Shown one piece after another: positions 17,901-27,376 of a DNA stretch of 64,000 nt. Position numbers and translations under genes: made by a program. Within the stretch, counting starts at the first letter, position 1, and each line of letters begins with the position of its first letter. The stretch is from an uncultured Sunxiuqinia sp. Lineage in GTDB: Bacteria; Bacteroidota; Bacteroidia; Bacteroidales; Prolixibacteraceae. The DNA lies in contig NZ_OY782770.1 in the NCBI RefSeq assembly GCF_963678245.1, positions 620,001-684,000 of the forward strand, in the 5' to 3' direction. The notes below the pieces were generated by a model. It was given only the letters and a program-made list of their open reading frames with translations, searched no databases and was not told where the DNA came from.

Positions 17901-20900
17901 CAGCAAAAGAGTAGGTTCCATAAGAAACACCGTTTGGATCAGTATTATTAATCGTTACTTTGTATTTATTACCATCAGTTGTATAATCAGGATCCTGATA
18001 ATTATTGGCATGGTCCTCAAAATATCCATAAGTACCACCTACACCACCAGAGATTGTTACCATAATCTCACCATCTTCTTCTCCATAGCAGCTAACATGT
18101 AGACTATCTAAATCTAACGTTAACTCACTTGGTGTATTTACAAATAGAACAGTAGTATCTGCAGGACAAGAAACTGGCTCAGTTGTGTCATCTACTACTA
18201 ACTTGTAGAAACCAGCAGCGAGGTCACTATAAACTGGAGAAGCTTGCTTTGTTGATCCAATCATTGAACCAGTACTAGAATTAGTATGGTCATAGTTATA
18301 TAGCGTATAACGATAATCGCCATTACCACCTATTACTACTCCTGTTACATCAATCTCACCATCTTCTTCATCGTAGCATGTAACATTAGTTATTGCAACG
18401 TCACCAATAGTGATCGACTCAGCAGAAGTAATTGTAATCGCTTCAGTTTGTACGATATTTTGACAAGAGTCGCGAACTCCAATATAATAAGTTCCTTCTA
18501 ATACTTGAATAATAGTCGTACTATCATTGTCGGCATCATCATTAAAGAATGATTCCCATGAAATAGTAGATCCTGGATTACTGAAGGCTACAGGGTTATT
18601 GGCAACTGCATATTCGTAACGATCGGTAGCACTAATAGCTGTACCCCCAGTTACTTGAACAGAAATAAATCCATCCCAATACTCATTACAAGTCGCATTT
18701 TGAACAGTAACATCAACTAGTTCCAATTCTGGACTTTGCTCAATTACCAATTCAACTACATTTGACCAACATCCGTTTGGACTCATTGACGAAATGTAAT
18801 ATGTTCCGGCAGGGAACAAGTCAGCATTAACACCTTCATCTGCAGGTTTAAATTCAACACCTCCTGTTTCATCGACAGTATTCACATACAATGTATAGTA
18901 ATCTGGATTGAACGCATATGATTGAGAAACGATTGAAGTATCAATAGCTACCACATCACCATAACAATCAATGAAAGGAGCCGAAGCAGAAATAGTTTCC
19001 GGATCTAAAGCGTCTATTGTAACAGTTGTTGTTTCCTCACAACCGTTCATATCTTTTACACTGATATCATGATCGCCTTCTGTCAATGCAAAAGTTGGGT
19101 TACCGACAAAATAAGGAGCACCATCAACTGAGTACATATAATAAGGATCATCATTAGAATCCAGAAATGGAGTACCACCAGAAACATCAATACTCACGTT
19201 ACCGTCGTTTCCTTTAGGACAAGTAGGTTGATTGTCTTCAACTAATGTAATTGAGATTGCAGACGTAGGTTCTTCAATTATTATAGATTGACTAATTTCA
19301 CAACGATCCGTATTGTCAGCATCTCTAACATTTACGAGGTAAGTTCCAGCCGCAAGGTTATCATAAATTGATTGATCAGCAGACCAAGAACCACCATCCA
19401 ATTGGAATTCGTAATTTGCGGCTCCTCTTAAGCTTGTCAACACAATTTCTCCAGTTGAAGAACCATTACAATCTACATATGTAACCACTGGAGTATAAGA
19501 AATCTCGGCAGGTGACATTACCGGTATATCGTCTGTACCATCAGAGTTCATATAATCATATGTACAACCTGCAGCATCAGTTAATACAAGCGTATAATAT
19601 GCAGGATCCAATCCCGCAAGAGTATCACCAACCGTAGTAACGCCTTCACTACCACCTAAAGCATTAAATACTTCGAAAGACCAAGCTGCAGAGTTAACAT
19701 CATCAACAGCTACGCCATTGATCGTGTCAACCCAAATCTGTCCGTCAGGAGTAACATTACAAGCTACATCTTTATAATCAATAGTAAAAGTAACAGCTTC
19801 TGGTTGATCTACATAGAATTCGAAATCACGAGAACACAAGCTGTCCATTATAGTAACAGTATATGATCCAGCTAAACCAGAGTATGTTTTTGAAGTACCA
19901 ACAGCAGAGCTACCACCATTCAATTTGAATGTATAACCTGCAACTTTAGGAGCCCCACCTGTTGCTGTTACCGAAATTGAACCATCATTTCCACCATAGC
20001 ATGTTACATCAACAACTGCAGCAGAAGTCGTATCTATAATAGATTCTTCAGCAATGGTTGCAGTCATCCAGTAAGTTGAAGAGCCAGTTTCAGCATCGTT
20101 CAACAACTTAGCGCAACCGTTAGCATCATCAACAGCGATATAATACATCCCCGCTGGGCGTAAAACAGTAGCAGCTGAAAATTTATACGCATCTAAAGTA
20201 GCGTCGCTGGGATTGTTTATTAACTTGGTAACTACAGCTGAAAAATTAGCAGCAGGCACAACCCAGTATGTATAGGGAGCTGTACCACCATCAGTTAAAA
20301 ACTGAATCTCACCGTTTCCACCATAACACTCAGCATCAGAACTATCAGCATCAAAAACCAATGGGTCAGCTGAACCTACATCAAAGGTTAACATGTGAGA
20401 GATACATCCTGTATCCGTATTTCTTGCAATAACAGTATTATTAACTGAAGGAGCAGTAACGTTCAACTTTGCATTTGAAGTCCAAGAACCACCAGCAATA
20501 TCGTTATCATTGAATAAATATTCAATATTTGATCCTGCAGGCAACGTAACTTCTACATCAACGTTTCCACCAAAGCATAAAGCATCACTATCACCTACAT
20601 CTACAGCAGGTGTATAAATTTGCTTTGCATTTAAAACGCCGCCAATAAATTCAAGACTATTAACAGCCTCCTGACCAGCGTCTCCTTCCCAGTAATACTT
20701 ACTTTTAGCAAGATCCCAAGACATCGTCGTTGTGTATACAGTTTTTGGAGTAGCATTAACCACCTGAAATTCCAATTCAAGAATTGCAACTTCACTGTCA
20801 TCCGGTTGAATTTCATGATGAGTGGCTACATTGTCAGTCCACACAATACGAACTTCTCCGGGAGTTGTTTCCGTAACTGAAGTATACGCAGGAGATGCAT

Positions 20901-21201
20901 CTAATGGAAGACCACTGGTCGCACCAGCAGATAACCATGTTGCACCAACGAAGTCAAAATCGCCGAGCGTATAATCCAACACTAAATCCAGGCTGTCTAG
21001 ATTCACAAAATCTATAACAGAGACCTGTACCTTGTAACTATTGTCTTCGTTGTAACATACGGTTGTTACATCGTCGACGCTAGTTGTAATAGTTTGTTGC
21101 GGAGGCGTACCGATTGGCTGTGCCCAGCTTACAGCTGTAACAGCAAAGATCAGCATTCCCATCAGCATAAAACTAAAGAGCCGAGTAAATGATTTTCTCA
21201 T
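14902..21201 (-). CDS. Giant SprB-repeat secreted protein with T9SS type A sorting domain
   Basis: At 2099 residues this is the largest product in the window. It has a signal peptide (MRKSFTRLFSFMLMGMLIFA, then VTAVSWAQ). A cohesin-like region follows (YKVQVSVIDFVNLDSLDLVL). About 16 SprB-type repeats run through the centre, each with a Cys-centred start such as CYGGNDGSI, CYGEEDGEI or CNGGDDGSF and a GG turn before an aromatic strand. Near residue 1820 two Big_5-like Ig domains start (TYTPEDGATIADNHPTLKV). The last 80 residues form the T9SS C-terminal sorting domain (EYKVYPNPFDG, GQRVKD, LRSGIYLMTL, ending ERLVKK). By family knowledge it is carried to the cell surface by T9SS, as with SprB adhesin of gliding Flavobacteria. 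Whether it serves adhesion or motility here is not shown. Confidence 0.93.
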   Translation of the reverse strand: MRKSFTRLFSFMLMGMLIFAVTAVSWAQPIGTPPQQTITTSVDDVTTVCYNEDNSYKVQVSVIDFVNLDSLDLVLDYTLGDFDFVGATWLSAGATSGLPLDASPAYTSVTETTPGEVRIVWTDNVATHHEIQPDDSEVAILELEFQVVNATPKTVYTTTMSWDLAKSKYYWEGDAGQEAVNSLEFIGGVLNAKQIYTPAVDVGDSDALCFGGNVDVEVTLPAGSNIEYLFNDNDIAGGSWTSNAKLNVTAPSVNNTVIARNTDTGCISHMLTFDVGSADPLVFDADSSDAECYGGNGEIQFLTDGGTAPYTYWVVPAANFSAVVTKLINNPSDATLDAYKFSAATVLRPAGMYYIAVDDANGCAKLLNDAETGSSTYWMTATIAEESIIDTTSAAVVDVTCYGGNDGSISVTATGGAPKVAGYTFKLNGGSSAVGTSKTYSGLAGSYTVTIMDSLCSRDFEFYVDQPEAVTFTIDYKDVACNVTPDGQIWVDTINGVAVDDVNSAAWSFEVFNALGGSEGVTTVGDTLAGLDPAYYTLVLTDAAGCTYDYMNSDGTDDIPVMSPAEISYTPVVTYVDCNGSSTGEIVLTSLRGAANYEFQLDGGSWSADQSIYDNLAAGTYLVNVRDADNTDRCEISQSIIIEEPTSAISITLVEDNQPTCPKGNDGNVSIDVSGGTPFLDSNDDPYYMYSVDGAPYFVGNPTFALTEGDHDISVKDMNGCEETTTVTIDALDPETISASAPFIDCYGDVVAIDTSIVSQSYAFNPDYYTLYVNTVDETGGVEFKPADEGVNADLFPAGTYYISSMSPNGCWSNVVELVIEQSPELELVDVTVQNATCNEYWDGFISVQVTGGTAISATDRYEYAVANNPVAFSNPGSTISWESFFNDDADNDSTTIIQVLEGTYYIGVRDSCQNIVQTEAITITSAESITIGDVAITNVTCYDEEDGEIDVTGVVIGGNGDYRYTLYNYDHTNSSTGSMIGSTKQASPVYSDLAAGFYKLVVDDTTEPVSCPADTTVLFVNTPSELTLDLDSLHVSCYGEEDGEIMVTISGGVGGTYGYFEDHANNYQDPDYTTDGNKYKVTINNTDPNGVSYGTYSFADDVNSKTFQVAAGKYVVQIQDAHGCSVIDSVMVEQPDMWQLTTSSTLPSDCGAADGTITVDIQGGWPGEDLEIKLDNGSWVSVTGDSHTFTGIEFGEYDIMVRNSSFPVDVNTAACYGMATETLTEPSEFAYVVNIESAKCHGDYNGKMIITDVTGGSGKYQFQLVSHNNTSYQPTNDDLWEPKTSGGTAMYVTEYTFDTLDAGHYTLYIRDDAGYTLSSCGALESWEVEEPDSLEITETMWLKDVTCNGGDDGSFEIQVQGGTAPYLYAYTESQVSPDPEHPYQMMPDVNDASLWQDSPVFEDVTSGTFIAWVVDANGCFQGGEIRSSGAVIDQHRVVIDQPVEIDLDLDGTMDATCYGVEDGKIYIDYTTGGNGSPYTFKVEGPKYDGTTVSYMFTNNGNGYTSSATLSGVFASLPDPDNNSEMYAVTAIDKLGCESDPIYVSVEQPEEFVIEAVIDEDAFICANDLSGILDIVTVSGGTSPFMYQVYRNDVLVRTWTSNNSHVVESGYEYIVEAEDDNGCMSYDTIMIETPEPVVIADIRDLTCYGEVSPTVRITATAEEGRDLMVRYQKVEGASTVGPWSSWTAFNEEDGTATHVYSSGLTYGDDNESDGHYNFQVKDEFGCISEVVFETFVPVQNELTATFTVDGTVLTISDIDGGISPYMLMVDGVDVGAVGEEVVVDSLIAGANVITIMDSHECVADTTVTIEDLMVTADPASGDAMAQEFDVVLTFNREVTIVDGDITGGTVTPGTGTEFTVAMTGADGDDLTLTVGSTIMDMGGNAFAGTTFTYTIGDNTGPMPATYTPEDGATIADNHPTLKVTFNEDVVAGSGNVYITKVGGTTPVLTIPLTAGMVDGSTVTVDYTYDPEVGGLNKNTEYYVTFDAGLVADAAGNKSLGLTDDTVWNFITGDFATGVEEPSGSLEYKVYPNPFDGFVTVDNADKLSRIVVTNVAGQRVKDIVSPNTNIDLGDLRSGIYLMTLITKDDVVAKTERLVKK

Positions 21202-21226
21202 AGCATTTGTTTTTTAATTGTACTTA

Positions 21227-21242
21227 ATTGATTGATTGATTG
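21227..21242. repeat. Four-copy ATTG tandem repeat in the SprB-like leader
   Basis: Positions 21227-21242 are four perfect ATTG units, starting 26 bp upstream of the SprB-like ATG, in its presumed 5' leader. Four copies is a short tract, but tetranucleotide tracts at surface genes are sometimes phase-variable. Confidence 0.7.
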
Positions 21243-21306
21243 TATTATATCATTCATATTCATAAATCTCTAATACGGCCAAGGCGTAACTTTCGCCAAG
21301 ACTTTA

Positions 21307-21337
21307 CAAACCTATAAAATTTATCAGCAATGTACAA
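21307..21337 (-). promoter_or_regulatory. Bacteroidota-type promoter for the SprB-like gene
   Basis: On the minus strand TTG (21335-21337) and TAGGTTTG (21307-21314) are separated by 20 bp, close to the TTTG-N19-TAnnTTTG consensus. The predicted leader is about 100 bases and contains the ATTG repeat. Confidence 0.5.
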
Positions 21338-21559
21338 GCGTTTTTTCGCATAAAAACAAAGATTTTTTACACAAATTAGCAAACACCAAAAACGCCCAAT
21401 TGCGGAGTATATGCAAAGTTCCCAAGTTTTCCATTTGAAGATTAACTTAATAATATAACTAGTAATCGGGATCTTACAACTTCAGTGAACACCCCAAATC
21501 TTCCTTCAAATTCAAAGAAGCTCCACCTGAAAATAACACACAATACAATATTTTTAAGA

Positions 21560-21567
21560 TATCTTTG
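21560..21567 (+). promoter_or_regulatory. Weak -7 box for the small lipoprotein gene
   Basis: TATCTTTG matches TAnnTTTG. It lies only 12 bp before the ATG at 21580, which would leave a very short leader, and no -33 element is visible at the expected distance. Confidence 0.25.
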
Positions 21568-21579
21568 TTTTTACAAAAC

Positions 21580-21810
21580 ATGGAAAAAATGAAGTTAAAA
21601 GCAACTAATAAACTGATGGTTACAATTGTAGCAGGCCTCTTATTTGCAATTTCGTCATGTAAAACCTGCAAATGTCCGGCATACAGCCAACGGTTGGATG
21701 AGAAAGAGAAGATAAAACTCACCACCCCTTCAACGGTTGATGCAAACTACACAGAGAAACTGATTTTAAACGACATATCCCAAATTGAAAACAAGCACTC
21801 CAATTTATAA
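21580..21810 (+). CDS. Small lipoprotein with CKTCKCPAYS motif
   Basis: The 76-residue product starts MEKMKLKATNKLMVTIVAGL and has a lipobox ISSC, making the mature N-terminus CKTCKCPAYSQRLDEKEK. The mature part has three Cys in the first six residues and a polar tail. I recall similar short CKCPAYS proteins in Bacteroidota, but no function. The ATG at 21580 is preferred over a TTG at 21565. It is divergent from the SprB-like gene, which may mean a related role at the envelope, though that is only by position. Confidence 0.65.
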   Translation: MEKMKLKATNKLMVTIVAGLLFAISSCKTCKCPAYSQRLDEKEKIKLTTPSTVDANYTEKLILNDISQIENKHSNL

Positions 21811-21830
21811 GTTTTCAGAATCTTTTTTAA

Positions 21831-21848
21831 ATGTGTTTTAAAACACAT
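21831..21848. promoter_or_regulatory. Perfect 18-bp palindrome (possible operator or hairpin)
   Basis: ATGTGTTTTAAAACACAT is a perfect palindrome with no loop, 20 bp past the small lipoprotein stop. No T-run follows on the plus strand. It could be a dimeric regulator site or a transcript 3' hairpin. Confidence 0.4.
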
Positions 21849-22407
21849 ATGCAATTAAGAAAAGTATAGCACAAACCAATTCATGCATTTTTCGGTCTAT
21901 ACCCGGATGAAATTATCTCTACAGACCACCGTAAAGCCCATTATTATTTCCAATTTCAAGACGGAACTCCGCACCACCTGCACAGTTCACTCGCAAACTC
22001 GAAAGCTAAAAATCATAATAATTCAATATACTTCAACAACTTAAGCGATTTTAAACCCTCTGAGAATTCAATATTTAAAGCAAACACGTGTAATTGCACA
22101 GAATTTTTATTTTAAAACCACTTATTCGAAGCTTAATTTGAGTAGCATATACAATTATATATATAGCCAATAAAACACATCGAATAATTTGAGACTGTCA
22201 TTGAGTTCATCATGAAACAATCAATGACAATGAAATGAAAAAGGAATAACTACTTTCGACTGCTTTAGAAAACTCTATAGGCAAATATGCAGGAAATCAT
22301 TACGCAAAAAAGAATCAATTATACAATGAACTCAATTTGAAGTTAAAAAAGGAAACATTAACTGAATTTTAAGCTCTCGTGAAAATAAATAAATCAAAAT
22401 CGAAAAA

Positions 22408-22439
22408 TTTGATCATCTAGATTTTAGTTAGTTATTTTG
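22408..22439 (+). promoter_or_regulatory. Probable gapA promoter
   Basis: TTTG (22408-22411) and TTATTTTG (22432-22439) are separated by 20 bp. The -7 box has one mismatch to TAnnTTTG. The leader to the gapA ATG would be about 68 bases. Confidence 0.35.
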
Positions 22440-22487
22440 TGGGGCTTTGAAAAAAATTAGATAAAAGCTAATAAATCAAAAGAATAA

Positions 22488-23522
<1,035 letters not shown>

Positions 23523-23546
23523 TTACTGAAACCAATTAGAATATTG

Positions 23547-23576
23547 AAAAGGCATCCTTTTGGGTGCCTTTTTTTG
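23547..23576 (+). terminator. gapA terminator
   Basis: Arms AAAAGGCATCC (23547-23557) and GGGTGCCTTTT (23562-23572), with one G-T pair and a four-base loop, are followed by T-rich sequence on the plus strand, 25 bp after the stop. Confidence 0.85.
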
Positions 23577-23837
23577 TTTGAAAACAGTTTTACTTCAAAT
23601 ACGAGTTTACACAAAAGTATTATGCTTATTAATGGATAGGATTTACTTTCAGAATTATAAAAGCAGCCGGTAAGCTATTTTTGACTCCCTTCAAATTATT
23701 TTAATAGTTCGCCTCCTTTTTTAAACCAATCGTAGATCATCGCTTTTTTCAAAAAGTACTATTCCAAATTAATACTCTCAATGACAGCAATAGATACTGA
23801 ATTAAACAAGTGTAACAACGTATTAACCGAAAGAATG

Positions 23838-25085
23838 TTATTCATATCTCAAACTTTCAATCGGATCCATACGTGCTGCCTTTTGCGCAGGATAATAGCC
23901 TGAAATAATTCCAACAGCAAAACACAACAACACCCCGGTAAACATCCACAACCAAGGCACAATAAACTGACTATCAATCATCATCGAAATGATATTGCCG
24001 ACCAGAATTCCCAAAATAATGCCTACAACACCTCCAATTTGCCCTATCACAACAGCTTCAATTAAAAACTGCTGACGAACTAATGAAGAATTCGCCCCAA
24101 TTGCTTTCCTGATACCAATTTCGCGAGTTCGTTCTGTGACCGAAACCAGCATAATATTCATCAGCCCAATAGCTGCGCCAAAAAGAGTAATGAATCCAAT
24201 GATAGTTGCTACAAGCGTGATATTTCGAATATTATTCAATAGCATATTAACCAAATTATCACTCTTTTCAATATTGAAATCTGTTTCATCAGTAGGTCGT
24301 AAATTTCTTACGTTTCGAAAATCAGCTTCAGCCTGACCGATCGCAGCCTCAAGCAATTGACCATTGTCAACCTTAATCTGAATATTAAAATTCATTTGTG
24401 GCCTGGAAAAATAATTCCGCACCGTGTAATACGGTAAAAAACAAATCTCATCTCCACCACTGCCAAAGCCGCCACCTTTTGGCTTGAGTGTGCCGACTAC
24501 CTCATAACGCCCGGCTCCAATACTTACCTCTTTATGAAGCGGATTTTCATTCTTATCAAACAGCCTTTTAACCAACCCACTACCTAGCAACACCTTATTT
24601 AAGCCTGACTCGATATCCGTATTGGAAAAATTACGCCCTCGTTCTATTTCAAACCCTGATGTTGCTAGGTAATTTTCGTCAACTCCACGAACGTTAACAT
24701 TCGGATTCGATTTCTTTGTTTGAAACTTCACCGTCGCATTTCCGGTACCATCAACCGAAATGGAAACTAAGGCAGGAAAACTAAAGTGCTCCTTAAATCC
24801 CTGTGCCTGATAATAACTAATGTATTGATGATTTTTTTTCCGCACCCGACTTTCACCTTGCTGAACCTGTATTGCCCGTGAAGTAATTGTAAACGAATTC
24901 GCCCCCATAAAGTTAAACTCATTAGTAATAGAAGCCTTTATTGAATCAATAGCAGTTAGTATTCCCACAAGTGCTGTAATTCCAATTGCAATAATCAAAA
25001 CGGTTAGAATAGTGCGCAATAAATTCGACTGAATGGCATTCAACGAAATTCTCAAATTCTCATGGACTAATGTTTGATATTGCAT
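23838..25085 (-). CDS. ABC transporter permease of the MacB/FtsX type
   Basis: The 415-residue protein has the MacB architecture. The first transmembrane segment is at residues about 20-42, then a periplasmic MacB_PCD-like domain of about 240 residues ([27 protein letters not shown]), then three transmembrane segments in the FtsX domain. Diagnostic parts are [20 protein letters not shown] and the C-terminal [20 protein letters not shown]. MacB-type transporters act by mechanotransmission on lipoproteins, peptides or efflux substrates. No ATPase or adaptor gene is adjacent, so its partners lie elsewhere. It stands alone on its strand and no terminator was found. Confidence 0.9.
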   Translation of the reverse strand: MQYQTLVHENLRISLNAIQSNLLRTILTVLIIAIGITALVGILTAIDSIKASITNEFNFMGANSFTITSRAIQVQQGESRVRKKNHQYISYYQAQGFKEHFSFPALVSISVDGTGNATVKFQTKKSNPNVNVRGVDENYLATSGFEIERGRNFSNTDIESGLNKVLLGSGLVKRLFDKNENPLHKEVSIGAGRYEVVGTLKPKGGGFGSGGDEICFLPYYTVRNYFSRPQMNFNIQIKVDNGQLLEAAIGQAEADFRNVRNLRPTDETDFNIEKSDNLVNMLLNNIRNITLVATIIGFITLFGAAIGLMNIMLVSVTERTREIGIRKAIGANSSLVRQQFLIEAVVIGQIGGVVGIILGILVGNIISMMIDSQFIVPWLWMFTGVLLCFAVGIISGYYPAQKAARMDPIESLRYE

Positions 25086-25406
25086 AATAATATTTTTCGA
25101 ATCGGTAAGATCACCAATTAAAAATACTAAAACAATGCATTCATCAATAAATTTTTCGAATTTAAAAGACCATTTTTCATCGAATATACGAAACTAAAGT
25201 TCAATTTTTCGTTAATCGGACCAATCAAAAACCCAAACAACCCAACTTCAAGTCACTATTAACCAAGACAATAAATAACAAAAACTTTCAATTAATCTTT
25301 TTTAACATTTATAAACTAACCTTTTGCAACCTCTCACCGTTAAAAACACCTGTGTGCTTAAACAACAGCTTTTATTGCTAAAGAATTTTTTTGAAAAGAT
25401 AACTGC
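25086..25406. other. Divergent intergenic region, no gene seen
   Basis: This 321-bp AT-rich gap separates the divergent ABC permease and PRiA4-like genes. It should carry promoters for both, but I found no clean TTTG-N19-TAnnTTTG match and no coding sequence. Confidence 0.5.
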
Positions 25407-25934
25407 ATGATATATCAGTTTAAAATAACTTCTATTGAAAATTCGGAATTTTTACGCGTAATTGAAATAGATGCGGAAAGAAGTTTTGCTGATCTCCATT
25501 GGTGCATTCAAAATTGTTGTCAGTATGCTTCAGATCAACTTGCCTCTTTTTTTGTTGCGGGTGACAATTTCGGAATACAAAAGGAAATTACATTCCTAGA
25601 CTGTGGCAAAAATGGCTCCCGGATTGAGGTCATGGGAAAAACCAAGCTACATGATATCCTCTCTGACACAGGGCAGCGATTGCTGTATGTGTTCGATTTT
25701 TTTTGTGACAGATCTTTTTATATTGAATTAACTAAAATTTACATGAAAAAGCATCTTCAAGAAAACCAAGTCACCGAGATACAAGGTGATGCCCCTGCAC
25801 AAGTACTGGAAGAAGAACTCCAGGACCAGGGTCAAGTAATTCTCGAAACGGAGAATGGTTACCAAGATTATGGTGATTTAGATGATTATACCGAAATTTT
25901 TGGAGAAATGGAGGATCTAATCGAAGGGGACTAA
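25407..25934 (+). CDS. PRiA4_ORF3-like (IS1096 TnpR passenger-like) domain protein
   Basis: The first 115 residues (MIYQFKITSIENSEFLRVIE ... FDFFCDRSFYIELTKIYMKK) resemble the plasmid pRiA4b ORF-3 domain, a beta-rich module of unknown role that also appears as an IS1096 passenger. Here there is no transposase or inverted repeat. The C-terminal 60 residues are strongly acidic (QGDAPAQVLEEELQDQGQVI, then DYGDLDDYTEIFGEMEDLIE), a common feature of Bacteroidota members as I remember them. Length is 175 residues. The stop codon lies within the loop of its own terminator hairpin. Function is not known. Confidence 0.65.
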   Translation: MIYQFKITSIENSEFLRVIEIDAERSFADLHWCIQNCCQYASDQLASFFVAGDNFGIQKEITFLDCGKNGSRIEVMGKTKLHDILSDTGQRLLYVFDFFCDRSFYIELTKIYMKKHLQENQVTEIQGDAPAQVLEEELQDQGQVILETENGYQDYGDLDDYTEIFGEMEDLIEGD

Positions 25935-25954
25935 CAGGTCCCCTTCCTGTTTTT
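25923..25954 (+). terminator. Terminator whose loop contains the stop codon
   Basis: GAAGGGGAC (25923-25931) and GTCCCCTTC (25938-25946) form a perfect 9-bp stem with a 6-base loop holding the TAA stop (25932-25934), followed by CTGTTTTT. The last three codons are thus part of the terminator. Confidence 0.8.
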
Positions 25955-25974
25955 AGGTAAAACCTTTACCTTTG
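25955..25974 (+). promoter_or_regulatory. Inverted repeat overlapping a -7 box before miaA
   Basis: AGGTAAA (25955-25961) and TTTACCT (25965-25971) are perfect 7-bp arms around ACC. The right arm overlaps TACCTTTG (25967-25974), a match to TAnnTTTG, 20 bp before the miaA ATG. It may be an operator over the promoter. The -33 region is weak. Confidence 0.4.
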
Positions 25975-25994
25975 GCCCTTCAACTATTCAAACA

Positions 25995-26900
25995 ATGCGC
26001 AAAACACTAATTGTTATTCAAGGGCCTACTGGTATTGGGAAAACAAAACTAAGCATCGAACTTGCGAACTATTTCAACACCGAAATAATATCATCCGATT
26101 CCCGTCAAATATTTAAAGAGCTATCGATTGGAACTGCTGTTCCTTCTCCAGATGAGCTGAATCAAGTTCCTCATCACTTTATCCATTCACATTCCATTCA
26201 CGAAAACTACAATGCAAGCCGCTTCGAAAGCGAGGCCATAAAATTAATTACTGACTTATTTGAAACGCATTCAACTGTGATTATGAGTGGTGGCTCCATG
26301 CTGTATGTTGATGCTGTATGCAATGGAATTGACTTCCAGCCGGACGTTGATCCTGAAATTCGTAAACATCTAACACGTGAATTCGAGGAAACCGGACTGG
26401 AGCACCTCAGGCTGAAACTGAAGCAACTCGACCCAGCATATTACGAAAAGGTCGATTTAAAGAATCCCAAACGTATTATACGGGCTCTCGAAATATGCAT
26501 GATGACCGGCAAAACCTTTACTTCTTTTCGAACTAAAACCGTAAAACAACGCCCATTTAAAATTATCAAAATTGGTCTGAACATGGATCGGGGGCAACTT
26601 TACAACCGAATCAATAAACGCGTTGACCAAATGATGGAAGAAGGCTTGGAGGACGAAGTACGCCAAGTATTTCCTTACAAAAATCTCAACTCATTAAATA
26701 CAGTCGGATACAAAGAACTATTTGCCTACTTGAATGGCGAGATCACCAAAGAAAAAGCGGTAGAGCTGATCAAACGAAACAGCCGCCACTATGCTCGTAA
26801 GCAGTTGACCTGGCTACGGAAAGATGAAAACATACATTGGTATGAGCCTCATCAAGCAAATGAAATCATTAAGTTTATCGAAAATAGTATTGCAGAATGA
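25995..26900 (+). CDS. miaA: tRNA dimethylallyltransferase
   Basis: MiaA adds a dimethylallyl group to N6 of A37 in tRNAs reading UNN codons. Its P-loop IVIQGPTGIGKTKLSIELAN is at residues about 5-24. The following motifs are conserved: IISSDSRQIFKELSIGTA, VPHHFIHSHSIHENYNAS, STVIMSGGSMLYVDAVCNGI, and LKNPKRIIRALEICMMTGKT. The 301-residue length is normal. The stop overlaps the nudix gene by 4 bp, which begins a plus-strand operon ending with gmhA. Confidence 0.95.
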   Translation: MRKTLIVIQGPTGIGKTKLSIELANYFNTEIISSDSRQIFKELSIGTAVPSPDELNQVPHHFIHSHSIHENYNASRFESEAIKLITDLFETHSTVIMSGGSMLYVDAVCNGIDFQPDVDPEIRKHLTREFEETGLEHLRLKLKQLDPAYYEKVDLKNPKRIIRALEICMMTGKTFTSFRTKTVKQRPFKIIKIGLNMDRGQLYNRINKRVDQMMEEGLEDEVRQVFPYKNLNSLNTVGYKELFAYLNGEITKEKAVELIKRNSRHYARKQLTWLRKDENIHWYEPHQANEIIKFIENSIAE

Positions 26901-27355
26901 ACCGGCAAGCCAACGCAAAATTCAATATTCGTGTTTACGGACTCTTTATGAATGAAAAAGATGAAGTATTATTGACTGATGAATTTCAACTCAATACAAA
27001 AATGACGAAATTTCCCGGCGGTGGGCTTCAATTTGGAGAAGGCACAATTGATTGCTTAAAGCGTGAAATGTTGGAAGAGTGTAATCAGTCGATTGAACAA
27101 ATAGTGCATTTTTACACCACCGACTTCTATCAGAAAGCACGCTATTTTGAAAATCAACAACTGATCAGCATTTATTACGAGGCGAGACTAAAACCACCAA
27201 TCAACTTTAAAATCTCAACCAAAGCTTTTGATTTTCCTGAACTAAAAAATGGGAATCAATGCTTTCGCTGGGTTAAAATAAAAGAGCTAAAAGCTGATGA
27301 ATTATCTTTCCCAATTGATAAACATGTTGCAAATTTGCTAGTCCAACAAACATGA
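26897..27355 (+). CDS. NUDIX hydrolase
   Basis: A 152-residue single-domain protein. The nudix box GGGLQFGEGTIDCLKREMLE, followed by ECN, matches Gx5Ex7REUxEExGU, with two Glu for the metal. Substrates of this superfamily are nucleoside diphosphates linked to other groups, and the sequence gives no stronger hint. It begins at an ATG overlapping the miaA stop (ATGA), and is followed by a glycosyltransferase 21 bp later. It could remove nucleotide sugars or damaged nucleotides, but this is inference from the neighbourhood. Confidence 0.9.
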   Translation: MNRQANAKFNIRVYGLFMNEKDEVLLTDEFQLNTKMTKFPGGGLQFGEGTIDCLKREMLEECNQSIEQIVHFYTTDFYQKARYFENQQLISIYYEARLKPPINFKISTKAFDFPELKNGNQCFRWVKIKELKADELSFPIDKHVANLLVQQT

Positions 27356-27376
27356 GAATAAGTTTATCCCAAAACC

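Larger units (their letters stand above)
21202..21579. other. Divergent intergenic region between the SprB-like and small lipoprotein genes
   Basis: This 378-bp AT-rich stretch holds the leader and promoter of the SprB-like gene, a four-copy ATTG repeat, and a -7 box for the lipoprotein gene (TATCTTTG, 21560-21567). No convincing coding sequence is seen on either strand. Confidence 0.6.

Noticed and set aside
17782-18102. Plus-strand frame inside the SprB-like gene
   Set aside because: Antisense shadow; the repeats on the minus strand explain the open frame.
16000-20400. Possible DNA-level tandem repeat in the SprB-like gene
   Set aside because: The protein repeats are divergent; no long identical DNA units were seen, so this is protein-level repetition.
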